From Bacillota bacterium (lineage in GTDB: Bacteria; Bacillota; Clostridia; Clostridiales; Clostridiaceae), in contig JAUZPI010000008.1 in the NCBI GenBank assembly GCA_030706015.1, forward strand, positions 1-64,000: a DNA stretch of 64,000 nt, written 5' to 3'. The notes under the pieces are model-generated. The model was not told where the DNA came from. It worked only from the letters and a program-made list of their open reading frames with translations, and did no database searches. A program made the translations under genes and the position numbers. This document shows, piece after piece, positions 26,414-35,114 of this stretch. Each line of letters begins with the position of its first letter. Positions within the stretch are counted from its first letter, which is position 1.

Positions 26414-26510
26414 ATTATTATGTTATATTTTTCATACATATTGGAAATAGTAAACTTATACTAGCCAAGTTTTTAGCTGTATAACTAATAAATCACAGGG
26501 AGAAATTATT

Positions 26511-27263
26511 ATGAAACAATGTAAGAGCAACAATATGATATGGAAGAGCATTTTATCTTATAGGGTAAGAGCAAGAATTAAAATTTGCATTACAAAGGTA
26601 AGTATTTGTTTTCTTTTCTTAATATGTATTATAGCTGGGGAAATTACAATTAGATATAATCAGCAAATCGTTCAGGCGTCAAATATAGAGCAGAAGGCTA
26701 TAGATAGTGAAGATAAACTTAGTGATGCTGCAGCTGCAGATAAAAATAATAGAAGAAGAAGGATTCAATCTCCAGAACAAACTGCTTTATATAATTATTT
26801 AAATAACAAAGAGAATTGCATAAGTGTCTTTAATAATGCAGTTAAGATGAACGATGGAGATGTTCATGATACATGTGTATTCTTCTTAAGTGAGGCTTTA
26901 AGAAAAGTGAACATAAATATCCCCAAAAGCATATGCTTTACAGGCAGGTATAGAGGAAGTATGAAAAATGAACAAAGTGTAATTAAATATTTACTCGACA
27001 ATGGATGGAAAATTGACTATAATCCTAAACATTTGCTTCCGGGAGATATATGCTTTTCAATTGATAAACCAGGTAAAGATGGAGGGTACCCAACCCACGT
27101 TTATACATTTATGGGTTGGAGTGAAGAAGGAAGTACTGATACAGCATATATTGTTGATAATCAAGGGTATAAATTTGGAGGGAATAACTATCACGTGAGA
27201 AATATTACAAAAAAGGGTCCCAACGACCCATTTCATTTCTTTATGTATAAGCCAGTAAAATAA
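26511..27263 (+). CDS. Secreted or membrane-anchored cysteine amidase-like protein (CHAP/NlpC-P60-like)
   Basis: A 250-residue protein with a hydrophobic segment at residues ~28-48 after a basic leader, fitting a signal anchor, then a ~40-residue polar linker. In the globular part, Cys in HDTCVFFLSEAL, His in PTHVYTFMGW and a polar third residue in IVDNQG stand in the order Cys-His-Asn/Asp of papain-like peptidoglycan amidases. The match to a specific family is weak. A role in wall turnover is plausible from architecture. A strong terminator follows. Confidence 0.5.
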   Translation: MKQCKSNNMIWKSILSYRVRARIKICITKVSICFLFLICIIAGEITIRYNQQIVQASNIEQKAIDSEDKLSDAAAADKNNRRRRIQSPEQTALYNYLNNKENCISVFNNAVKMNDGDVHDTCVFFLSEALRKVNINIPKSICFTGRYRGSMKNEQSVIKYLLDNGWKIDYNPKHLLPGDICFSIDKPGKDGGYPTHVYTFMGWSEEGSTDTAYIVDNQGYKFGGNNYHVRNITKKGPNDPFHFFMYKPVK

Positions 27264-27274
27264 TAAACAAAATC

Positions 27275-27302
27275 CGACTCATTGTAGTGAGTCGTTTTTT
27301 TA
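27275..27302 (+). terminator. Intrinsic terminator
   Basis: CGACTCA and TGAGTCG pair around a 6-nt loop, followed by seven T's. Confidence 0.85.
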
Positions 27303-27335
27303 ATACTAAAGTTAAATTATAAATTGATGATGAAA

Positions 27336-27368
27336 ATACACTATGATATGCTAAAATATATAGTGTAT
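27336..27368. promoter_or_regulatory. Inverted repeat upstream of the LevR-type gene
   Basis: ATACACTAT and ATAGTGTAT face each other across 15 bp in the activator's leader. The TGTATCAA at its right edge resembles the dyad half-sites (TGTATCAAG) found before the PTS operon, so it may be a weak autoregulatory site. Confidence 0.4.
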
Positions 27369-27450
27369 CAATTTAGTATTTTTTTAAGGAATACACTTTT
27401 CCATAGTTTAAATAGTTTGCATATTAAAAATTATTGGAGGTAATGTTTAT

Positions 27451-30225
27451 ATGAAAAGGATAGATAAGATTTATCAATTTATAAAAACGAAAACATCTGA
27501 ATTTACCCTAGAAGAATTGTTAAATAATAATGGATTAACGGCTACACAAGTCTCTGAAGAACTAGGAATATTAAGGAATAATGTTAGTATGGAATTAAAT
27601 CAATTACTGAGGGCAGATAAAATTATAAAGGTAAAGGGGAGACCAGTACTATATCTTGAAAAATCAGAGCTGGAAAAAGTAGTAGGACATGCTCTTTCTG
27701 CTGGTCCAATAGAAATACAGAGTGTTGATGAAATTATTTCTAGTACAAAGTCAGCAAAAGAAGAGGAAAATCCATTTGATTATTTGATAGGGGCTGAAGG
27801 AAGCTTAAAGAATCAAGTTGAGCAGGCAAAGGCAGCAGTATTATATCCACCAAATGGTCTTCATACCTTAATTGTTGGACAAACAGGTGTTGGTAAAACC
27901 TTATTTGTAAATATGATGTATAGTTATGCCAGGTATGCACGCAAGCTTGGAGAAGATGCTCCTTTTATAGTATTTAATTGCGCCGATTACTATAATAATC
28001 CACAATTACTTTTATCCCACATATTTGGTCATATAAAAGGGGCATTTACTGGAGCGGATTCCGAAAAGCCAGGTCTAGTAGAAAAAGCTAATGGTGGAAT
28101 ACTATTTCTAGATGAAATACATAGACTGCCTCCAGAAGGGCAAGAAATGATATTTTATTTTATGGATACTGGTGTTTTTAATAAGCTAGGAGAAACTGAA
28201 AGAAATAGAAGTGCCAATGTACTTATCGTTGGAGCAACAACAGAGGATCCAAATTCATATATGTTAAAAACTTTCATAAGAAGAATACCTATCATAATAA
28301 ATATACCTTCTTTTGAGGAACGTAATATAAGTGAAAAGATAGATATATTAAAATATCTGTTACTGAAGGAAGCTCATAGGGTAAATAAGCCAATTAAGAT
28401 AACACCTGAGGTGGTTAAAGCATTAATTGGTAGTGCCTCCTATGGTAATGTTGGGCAGCTGAAATCTAATATTCAGCTGATATGTGCTAAGGGCTTTTTA
28501 AACAGTATAAATAACGATGAGGCTATTGAATTAGATTTTAAAACTTTACCATCAAATATTAAAGATGGTCTATTTAGTATCGGGAACAAGAGAAAAGAAT
28601 TTGAGGAGCTGGGAGAAGCATTAAATTCAACTATTTTAGTTTCGCCTGAAGGCTACAAGGTTTTACTTGAGGAAGATCCATATGAACCTCCATTTAATTT
28701 ATATAAGATAATTGAGGATAAGGCATCTATCCTTAGAGACGAGGGTATGGATGAAGAGTATATAAATAAGTTTATCACCACTGATATTAATATACATTTA
28801 AAAAGTTTCTATGACAAATTTAAAAATGATAAGGTGAAGAAGGATAGTATATTAAAGATTGTAGATAAGGACATTGTTAAATTTGCAGAAGAAATTAAGC
28901 AATTAGCACAGGAAAAATTAAAAAGAAGATATAGTGATAGATTAGTTTATGCCTTAAGTCTGCATTTTAGCGCATTTTTCAAAAGAATACAAGGAGAAAG
29001 CTATATAAGAGATGGCAATATGGATGGAGTAATAAAAAATAATCCTGATGAGTTTGCTTTTGCACTTGAAATTAAAGAGCTTATTGAAAAAAGATATAAC
29101 TTGGAAGTTCCTGATGTAGAAGTAGTATATATTGCATTGTTGTTAAGTTCAGTTGAGGAAGTGAGTGAAGGTCAGGTTGGTATAATTGTGGCAGCTCACG
29201 GTAATAGTACTGCCAGCAGTATGGTAAATGTGGCTACAAAGCTCCTTGGAGAGGGAAGAATATGTGCTGTGGACATGCCTCTTGAGATAAGCCCTAAAAA
29301 AATATTAGATATTATTGTGGACAAGGTAAAAGATATAGATATGGGCAAAGGTGTATTGTTACTAGTAGATATGGGATCGTTATATAGCTTTGAATCAGTA
29401 ATTATGGAGAGAACAGGCATAAATATTAAGACAGTAGATATGGTATCTACTGCAATGGTAATAGAAGCTTTAAGAAAAACTAATGTAATGGATATGGAAC
29501 TTACAGATATATATAACTCAATAAAAAGTTTCAAAGGCTATAGTCATGAAATTAATGAAGAGATTATTCATGGAGAAAAGGTAATTGTTACTGTATGTTC
29601 TACTGGAGATGGAACTGCGGTAAAACTAAAGGAATTAGTTCAGGATATTATATATAATTTGACAGAGGAACGTATAAAAGTTATACCTGTAGGAATTAAA
29701 AATCTAGATAATAGTATAGAAGAAATACAGAAGAAGCATAATATTATTGCTATAGTAGGAATTAAAAAGCCGAAGCTTCCTATACCATTTATACCATTAG
29801 AAGTATTAATAGATGGAAGAGGAGAACAGATTCTTAGGGATGTAATTACTAATAATAGTATTACTTTAAATGAGAGGGATAAAAATATATTGGTAGAAGA
29901 CTTATGTAAAGACAGTTTAAATCAATTTTTAACTTTTCTAAATCCTAATAAAATTACTAGCGTATTAATTGATTTTGTAAGTGTATTAGAAAATAAATTT
30001 AGCAGGGATTTTAGCAATACTAAAAGGATAAGTGTAGCAATACATGTAGGCTGCGCGTTAGAAAGGATGGTTATTAAGGAGGGGTTAAACTATGCTGGGG
30101 AAATTGAAAGCATAGAAAAAGACACATTTGAATTAGTAAAAGAATGTTCTGCTATATTTACTCAGTCACTTAATATAGTTTTGAGTGATGATGAGATAGC
30201 ATATATCTGTGATATGATTAATTAG
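27451..30225 (+). CDS. levR: LevR-type sigma-54-dependent PTS operon activator
   Basis: A 924-residue regulator. The domain order seen is an N-terminal winged helix (~1-75), an AAA+ domain with Walker A GQTGVGKT (143-150) and the sigma-54 contact loop GAFTGA (197-202), then a PTS regulation domain around 440-560. An EIIA-mannose-like domain with VAAHGNSTASSM follows near 575, then a GatB-like segment and a second PRD around 810-924. Phosphorylation by HPr and the partner EII is known to tune LevR/ManR proteins. The mannose-class operon directly downstream has a matching -24/-12 promoter, so this is its activator. Confidence 0.92.
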   Translation: MKRIDKIYQFIKTKTSEFTLEELLNNNGLTATQVSEELGILRNNVSMELNQLLRADKIIKVKGRPVLYLEKSELEKVVGHALSAGPIEIQSVDEIISSTKSAKEEENPFDYLIGAEGSLKNQVEQAKAAVLYPPNGLHTLIVGQTGVGKTLFVNMMYSYARYARKLGEDAPFIVFNCADYYNNPQLLLSHIFGHIKGAFTGADSEKPGLVEKANGGILFLDEIHRLPPEGQEMIFYFMDTGVFNKLGETERNRSANVLIVGATTEDPNSYMLKTFIRRIPIIINIPSFEERNISEKIDILKYLLLKEAHRVNKPIKITPEVVKALIGSASYGNVGQLKSNIQLICAKGFLNSINNDEAIELDFKTLPSNIKDGLFSIGNKRKEFEELGEALNSTILVSPEGYKVLLEEDPYEPPFNLYKIIEDKASILRDEGMDEEYINKFITTDINIHLKSFYDKFKNDKVKKDSILKIVDKDIVKFAEEIKQLAQEKLKRRYSDRLVYALSLHFSAFFKRIQGESYIRDGNMDGVIKNNPDEFAFALEIKELIEKRYNLEVPDVEVVYIALLLSSVEEVSEGQVGIIVAAHGNSTASSMVNVATKLLGEGRICAVDMPLEISPKKILDIIVDKVKDIDMGKGVLLLVDMGSLYSFESVIMERTGINIKTVDMVSTAMVIEALRKTNVMDMELTDIYNSIKSFKGYSHEINEEIIHGEKVIVTVCSTGDGTAVKLKELVQDIIYNLTEERIKVIPVGIKNLDNSIEEIQKKHNIIAIVGIKKPKLPIPFIPLEVLIDGRGEQILRDVITNNSITLNERDKNILVEDLCKDSLNQFLTFLNPNKITSVLIDFVSVLENKFSRDFSNTKRISVAIHVGCALERMVIKEGLNYAGEIESIEKDTFELVKECSAIFTQSLNIVLSDDEIAYICDMIN

Positions 30226-30274
30226 TATTAAAATGCACATAATATCTTAAGAAATGTATCGAAAATAAAATAAA

Positions 30275-30385
30275 TGTGTATCAAGGTATACGTTTTCAAA
30301 AAAAGTTTTATAATTTTATCCCTTGATATGAAAGGGTTTACGCAAAATTAATATCTTGATACACAAAATTGGCACGGTAGTTGCT
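30275..30385 (+). promoter_or_regulatory. Sigma-54 promoter and upstream activator sites of the mannose-class PTS operon
   Basis: TTGGCACGGTAGTTGCT at 30,369-30,385 matches the -24/-12 consensus in every conserved base. Upstream, TGTGTATCAAG (30,275-30,285) and its exact complement CTTGATACACA (30,355-30,365) form an 11-bp-arm dyad 80 bp apart; a further CCTTGATATG lies between. These are the likely binding sites of the LevR-type activator. The right arm is only 3 bp from the -24 box, unusually close for an enhancer site. Confidence 0.85.
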
Positions 30386-30424
30386 ATATATAATAGTGAC
30401 AAAGGCAAATAGGAGGAAAAGAGT

Positions 30425-30844
30425 ATGGTAGCAATAGTAATTGGAACTCACGGTAAGTTTTCAGAACAGTTACTAAGATCATCTGAAATGATTTTTGGTC
30501 AACAAGAGAATGTGGGTTTTGTAACATTTGAACCAGGAGAAAGTGCTGATAAACTGGTTGATAAATACAGAGATGTTTTAAAAACTTTGGATTGCTCCGA
30601 GGGAGTATTATTCATGGTAGATTTATTTGGAGGAAGCCCATTTAACGCAGCAAGCAGAATAGCTGCTGAAGATGAAAAGGTTGACATTGTAACAGGCGTA
30701 AGCTTACCTATGCTGCTTGAAGCATTTGGTTCTAGAAGCTTTTTAAGTCTAAAAGAACTAGTTGAAACTGCAAAGGTAGCAGGAACTGATGGAATAAAAT
30801 CCTTTAGAGATACTTTACAAAACAACGATGAGGAGGAATTATAA
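30425..30844 (+). CDS. PTS mannose-class EIIA component
   Basis: A 139-residue EIIA-Man domain; His9 in VIGTHGKFSEQL is the phosphorylated residue. It is the first gene of the operon, ~30 bp after the expected sigma-54 start, with an AGGAGGAAAAG site. FMVDLFGGSPFNAA is the second family signature. It takes phosphate from HPr and passes it to the EIIB encoded next. The sugar is not determined; mannose, glucose, fructose, sorbose or amino-sugars are possible. Confidence 0.93.
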   Translation: MVAIVIGTHGKFSEQLLRSSEMIFGQQENVGFVTFEPGESADKLVDKYRDVLKTLDCSEGVLFMVDLFGGSPFNAASRIAAEDEKVDIVTGVSLPMLLEAFGSRSFLSLKELVETAKVAGTDGIKSFRDTLQNNDEEEL

Positions 30845-30845
30845 A

Positions 30846-31319
30846 ATGGAAATTGTATTATCAAGAATCGACGACAGACTTATTCACGGACAGGTGGCTA
30901 CAGTTTGGTCAAAAGTAACAGGATGTAACAGGATAATAGTATGCAGTGACGAGGTTGCAGCAGATGAATTAAGAAAAACTCTTTTAGTTCAGGTTGCACC
31001 TCCAGGAATCAAAGCTAATGTTTTAGCAGTAGACAAAGCTATAGAAGTATATAAGAATCCAAAGTATGCCAGCTTCAAAACATTATTCTTATTCACTAAT
31101 CCAACTGATGTTTTAAGAATGGTAGAAGGTGGAGTAGACATCAAATCAGTAAACATTGGCGGTATGGCATTTAAAGAAGGAAAAAGACAAATAACTAGTG
31201 CAGTTTCAGTAGATGATAAGGATGTTGATTCATTTAAGAAGCTTAATGAAAAAGGAATTGAATTAGAAATAAGAAAAGTTGTAACAGATACAAAGGTAGA
31301 TCTTATGTCAAAACTTTAA
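30846..31319 (+). CDS. PTS mannose-class EIIB component
   Basis: A 157-residue protein starting at the ATG at 30,846, one base after the EIIA stop, with GAGGAGG inside the end of EIIA, so translation is coupled. The phosphorylated His is in SRIDDRLIHGQVATVW (about residue 15). SVNIGGMAFKEG is the later family motif. It phosphorylates the sugar during transport through EIIC/EIID. Confidence 0.93.
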   Translation: MEIVLSRIDDRLIHGQVATVWSKVTGCNRIIVCSDEVAADELRKTLLVQVAPPGIKANVLAVDKAIEVYKNPKYASFKTLFLFTNPTDVLRMVEGGVDIKSVNIGGMAFKEGKRQITSAVSVDDKDVDSFKKLNEKGIELEIRKVVTDTKVDLMSKL

Positions 31320-31390
31320 CTTAATGTCCTTCGGCATATTAGGTTAATAAAAATAAATAAAAAAATTTTAAAAGGGGAGGGCGTTTACAT

Positions 31391-32161
31391 ATGAGCGCTA
31401 TTCAAATGATATTAGTACTTATAGTAGCATGTATTGCTGGTATAGGTAGTGTACTTGATGAATTTCAAACACATCAACCTCTAGTTGCATGTACATTAGT
31501 TGGACTATGTTTAGGGGATGTTAAAACAGGTATTATTTTAGGTGGTACTCTTCAAATGCTAGCACTTGGATGGATGAACATCGGTGCAGCAATGGCTCCA
31601 GACGCAGCATTAGCTAGCGTTATATCAACTATACTAGTTATTACAGCTCATCAATCAATTCCAGCTGGTATTGCTGTAGCTATTCCTATAGCAGCTGCTG
31701 GTCAGGTAATGACTATATTTGCAAGAACACTCTCAGTTTTCTTCCAACACCAAGCTGATAAATATGCTGCAGAAGCAAACTTTAGAGGTGTTGACTTATG
31801 TCACATAGCATGTCTTGGAATTCAAGCACTACGTGTGGCTATACCTACAGCAATCGTTGCTGCTTTTGCTGGAACAAGCGGAGTTAACTCAATGTTAAAC
31901 GGTATTCCTAAGGTTATTACTGGTGGATTAGGCGTTGCTGGTGGATTTATCGTTGTAGTTGGTTATGCAATGGTTATAAACATGATGTCAGCTAGATATT
32001 TAATGCCTTTCTTCTTCTTAGGATTTGTTGTTGCTGCTTTCACACAATTCAATCTAGTTGCATTAGGTATTTTAGGAACTGTAGCTGCAATAGTGTATAT
32101 TCAATTAAGTCCTAAGTACAATGCAGCAACTGCTAGTGTTGATGATTTAGATGATCTATAG
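31391..32161 (+). CDS. PTS mannose-class EIIC component
   Basis: A 256-residue integral membrane protein with hydrophobic helices throughout. The family signature GGTLQMLALGWMNIGAAMAP lies near residue 55, and it ends in a short acidic tail (DDLDDL). It forms the translocation path with EIID. A GGGGAGGG site precedes the ATG. The downstream EIID gene begins 15 bp after its stop, with GGAGGAGG between. Confidence 0.93.
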   Translation: MSAIQMILVLIVACIAGIGSVLDEFQTHQPLVACTLVGLCLGDVKTGIILGGTLQMLALGWMNIGAAMAPDAALASVISTILVITAHQSIPAGIAVAIPIAAAGQVMTIFARTLSVFFQHQADKYAAEANFRGVDLCHIACLGIQALRVAIPTAIVAAFAGTSGVNSMLNGIPKVITGGLGVAGGFIVVVGYAMVINMMSARYLMPFFFLGFVVAAFTQFNLVALGILGTVAAIVYIQLSPKYNAATASVDDLDDL

Positions 32162-32176
32162 GAGGAGGAAAATAAC

Positions 32177-33010
32177 ATGAGTGATGTAAAACAAGTTAAA
32201 TTAACTCAAAGTGACTTAACAAATATGTTCATTCGTTCAAATTTCCATCAAGGTTCATGGAACTATGAAAGAATGCAAGCTTTAGGTTACTGCTTTGAAA
32301 TGGTTCCAATAATAAAGAGATTATACCCAAATAAAGAAGATCAAAAGATAGCATTAAAGAGACATCTTGAGTTCTTCAACACTCATCCATATGTTACTGC
32401 TCCTATACTAGGTGTTACAGCGGCTATGGAAGAAGAAAAAGCAAATGGATCTCCAATAGATGATGCTTCAATTAATGGTATTAAAGTAGGTCTTATGGGA
32501 CCACTTGCCGGTGTAGGTGACCCAATATTCTGGGGTACATTAAGACCAGTACTTGGTGCTCTTGGTGCATCTATAGCTCAAAGCGGAAGCATACTTGGAC
32601 CAATAATATTCTTCCTAGTATGGAACATACTAAGACTTGGATTTAGATGGTATTGCATTAAATTTGGATATGAAAAAGGTACTTCTGTTGTTAGTGATAT
32701 GGGTGGTAACACACTTCAAAAATTAACTGAAGGTTCTTCAATACTTGGATTATTCATCATGGGTGCTCTTGTATCAAGATGGACTAGTATGAATGTTCCT
32801 CTAGTTCTTTCAAAAATAACAATGCAAGATGGATCTATAAAAACTACTACGGTACAATCTATATTAGACTCATTATTACCAGGGTTACTTCCTTTACTAT
32901 TAACTTTCTTATGTATGAAGTTATTAAAGAAGAAAGTAAGTGCAATCTGGATTATATTTGGATTATTTGCAGTAGGTATTATAGGATACTGGCTTGGATT
33001 ATTAAAATAA
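32177..33010 (+). CDS. PTS mannose-class EIID component
   Basis: A 277-residue membrane protein. SNFHQGSWNYERMQALGYCF at the N-terminus and GLMGPLAGVGDPIFWGTLRP in the middle are the EIID signatures; C-terminal transmembrane segments follow. It is the last gene of the four-gene operon and is followed by a strong terminator. EIID is unique to the mannose class and is the part some bacteriocins use as a receptor. Confidence 0.93.
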   Translation: MSDVKQVKLTQSDLTNMFIRSNFHQGSWNYERMQALGYCFEMVPIIKRLYPNKEDQKIALKRHLEFFNTHPYVTAPILGVTAAMEEEKANGSPIDDASINGIKVGLMGPLAGVGDPIFWGTLRPVLGALGASIAQSGSILGPIIFFLVWNILRLGFRWYCIKFGYEKGTSVVSDMGGNTLQKLTEGSSILGLFIMGALVSRWTSMNVPLVLSKITMQDGSIKTTTVQSILDSLLPGLLPLLLTFLCMKLLKKKVSAIWIIFGLFAVGIIGYWLGLLK

Positions 33011-33050
33011 GATTACCTAAATGGAATTTTATAAATCTTAACATAAAAAA

Positions 33051-33082
33051 GGCATGCAGTGTAAATAATTGCATGCCTTTTT
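33051..33082. terminator. Bidirectional terminator after the PTS operon
   Basis: GGCATGCA and TGCATGCC pair around an 11-nt loop with six A's before and five T's after, between convergent genes. Confidence 0.9.
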
Positions 33083-33098
33083 CATTTAGCAGTTTTTT

Positions 33099-33740
33099 TT
33101 AAACTCTAATATAGGAATTTCCATCCAAAGGTACAAGAACCTGAAGAGGAGGTGTATCGTTATTTAGACCCACAGCATATACTGTATAGAATCTACCTGG
33201 TCTTAAATTTATCCTTCCAGCATGTAATACTATATTATCTGTGTTGGCTATTCTTGCTTGAAGAATGTAGCTGCCGCCATTGACTGGCAAGTAATCCGTA
33301 ACTTCTTTATAGGATACATTCTTAAAAATTTTATCTCCATTAGGTAAGGTTATATCTACCGCTGGAGTATTAGGAGATAGATGAGCAAATCTAACATACG
33401 CCTTACCAGGTCTTATTGGTAAAACAGGTTCGGCAATTGGAAGTAAGGATAAATTAGGTGAAGTTCCTATGGCTGCCACTGTAAATATCATTTTTTCTGG
33501 AATGGTTACATTTGTATTAATTACTGGGTTGGTTGAGGTTCCAGAAACATAAACTGTTATGCGGTAATTTCCAGGTATTAATGCAAGGTAGTTTGTGAAT
33601 TCTTTATAATGTACATTTCTTGCTATAATTCTCCCATTAGCATAAATATCTACAGCAGGAGCGTTGGGACTAGCGTGAAGAATTCTAATATATGATTTAG
33701 GCAATACTCTAAAGTAGCCTGAATAAGGGCAAGTATACAT
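33099..33740 (-). CDS. DUF4397 tandem-repeat protein
   Basis: A 213-residue protein made of two DUF4397 repeats, each opening with a version of (I/V)R(I/F)xHxSPNxPAVDI (residues ~18 and ~113) and containing YKE(F/V)T(N/D)YL. DUF4397 is a beta-rich domain common in secreted or spore-surface proteins. No signal peptide is visible, so it may be cytoplasmic or incorporated into spores. The reverse-strand ATG has an AAGGTG site. The function is unknown. Confidence 0.85.
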   Translation of the reverse strand: MYTCPYSGYFRVLPKSYIRILHASPNAPAVDIYANGRIIARNVHYKEFTNYLALIPGNYRITVYVSGTSTNPVINTNVTIPEKMIFTVAAIGTSPNLSLLPIAEPVLPIRPGKAYVRFAHLSPNTPAVDITLPNGDKIFKNVSYKEVTDYLPVNGGSYILQARIANTDNIVLHAGRINLRPGRFYTVYAVGLNNDTPPLQVLVPLDGNSYIRV

Positions 33741-33826
33741 AGTTTCACCTTTCCAAAATATTGCTACCTTAACATTATATGAATAGTTTGGATTTATGTT
33801 AATGTTTTTGATATCTTTATATAAAA

Positions 33827-33855
33827 AAGGATAGATACATGAAGTACCTATCCTT
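33827..33855. terminator. Terminator-like hairpin upstream of the DUF4397 gene
   Basis: AAGGATAG and CTATCCTT, with TAC/GTA continuing the stem, pair around a short loop, with A's before and a short T-run after. It marks one edge of the repeat region that follows. Confidence 0.6.
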
Positions 33856-33882
33856 TATCCTAGGGATTAAGAAAACTTAAAG

Positions 33883-34387
33883 CAATCTTCGTTACAACCC
33901 ATGCAAGTCTATACATACCTATAAACAATCTTTCGACTATATATAAGCATTTCAAAACCTACATGAATCTTCACTCGACTATATGAAATACCTTGGAAAC
34001 CATGAAAAATCTCTCGACTAGGCATAATCTCTAACTGACCTATATATCTATAAACTTAATAAGATTATTCGCAACCTATATATCATAGGTTAAAGAATAT
34101 ATTAACTCTAAAATAGGTTAATATATTGAGCTTTAATCTAATAATAGGAAGGAAATAATTTAAAGTATCACAAATATAATAGATAGTCTGCGGAACCTCA
34201 TATAATCTTAGCTCGACTGATATACATCATTAAAAACCACATATATACAGTTGGGCATATATATAGCTTTTTCACAACATATATCAATCTTCCCACTAGC
34301 ATATATAGAACCTATTTGATCCTATATATACCTTAAGTCGAATATTTAACAACTAAAATAATCATTAAATATTCTTCGCTCGACTGC
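33883..34387. repeat. Degenerate ~40-bp repeat array, non-coding
   Basis: A core AATCTTCnCTCGACTATAT recurs in degraded form at about 33,884, 33,927, 33,966, 34,008, 34,026, 34,063, 34,204, 34,286 and 34,370, usually ~40 bp apart. AACCTACAT-like tracts sit between cores. A perfect 11-bp inverted repeat (AATATATTAAC, 34,096-34,106 and 34,117-34,127) interrupts it. No reading frame of useful length exists on either strand in the 850-bp gap 33,741-34,590. The repeats are too divergent and unevenly spaced for CRISPR. Confidence 0.6.
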
Positions 34388-34590
34388 CTTAAATCCTCTT
34401 TACAATTATTATGATACCCATTTTAGTTTTTATTATGCGAGAAAAATCTATGGATATTAGAGGAATGCAAGTTAATTTATACATTTAAAAAAAAGGAATT
34501 TAAAAATATCTTTTTAATATATATAATAATTATATAAAGGCTTGTGAGTAGTGATATAATATATATAATATATTTTTTGAGGTGAAAAGA

Positions 34591-35013
34591 ATGGAAATAT
34601 CAAGAGTAAGAAGAAATTCACCAGTAACAAGTGAAAAAAGACAGAATACCGTAAAAAAGGATTTTTCCCAGAATTTTAATTTTGCTAGGCAGCAAAAATC
34701 TGAACAGGAATTAAAATCTATGCAGGATGAAATTAAGAAAAAGGGAAACAGGTTATCAATAACAAAATGTTTTGGAGATGTTAGAGCATATAAGAACATG
34801 ATAAAAGAGTATTTACAATCTGTATTAGACTATATGTATGCAGTTAAAAAGGATATTAGCTTTTGGCAGACTCAATATTTTATAACAGTGGATACTATCG
34901 ATTTGAAATTAGAGGAATTAACACAAATGCTTTTATCTGAACAAAAAGAAAATTTGAATGTAGCAGCTACAATTGATGAAATTTCTGGTCTTATTGTAGA
35001 TATATATAAATAG
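34591..35013 (+). CDS. yaaR: YaaR family (DUF327) protein
   Basis: A 140-residue protein starting at the ATG at 34,591, eight bases after GAGGTG (the GTG at 34,582 lies within that ribosome site). The predicted helical body with SITKCFGDVRAYKNMIKEYL, the central aromatic cluster FWQTQYFITVDTIDLKLEEL and a short C-terminus match the YaaR/DUF327 family found across spore-forming Firmicutes. The biochemical function is unknown. Confidence 0.85.
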   Translation: MEISRVRRNSPVTSEKRQNTVKKDFSQNFNFARQQKSEQELKSMQDEIKKKGNRLSITKCFGDVRAYKNMIKEYLQSVLDYMYAVKKDISFWQTQYFITVDTIDLKLEELTQMLLSEQKENLNVAATIDEISGLIVDIYK

Positions 35014-35040
35014 AGTGTCTGAAACTTAGACACTCTATTT
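35011..35040 (+). terminator. Terminator of yaaR
   Basis: TAGAGTGTCT and AGACACTCTA form a perfect 10-bp stem with a 7-nt loop and TTTAT tail; the left arm begins in the stop codon. Confidence 0.85.
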
Positions 35041-35048
35041 ATATATTA

Positions 35049-35092
35049 AGAAATTAAAAATCATCTTGTTTTGCAGACAATTTTTAATTTCT
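35049..35092 (-). terminator. Terminator of nadE (reverse strand)
   Basis: A perfect 13-bp stem (AGAAATTAAAAAT and its complement) with an 18-nt loop, just beyond the nadE stop. Confidence 0.75.
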
Positions 35093-35114
35093 ATTATTCA
35101 GCGCTGCATAACCT

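Noticed and set aside
33883..34387. CRISPR array
   Set aside because: Repeat cores are heavily diverged, spacing ranges from 18 to over 100 bp, and no cas gene is present.
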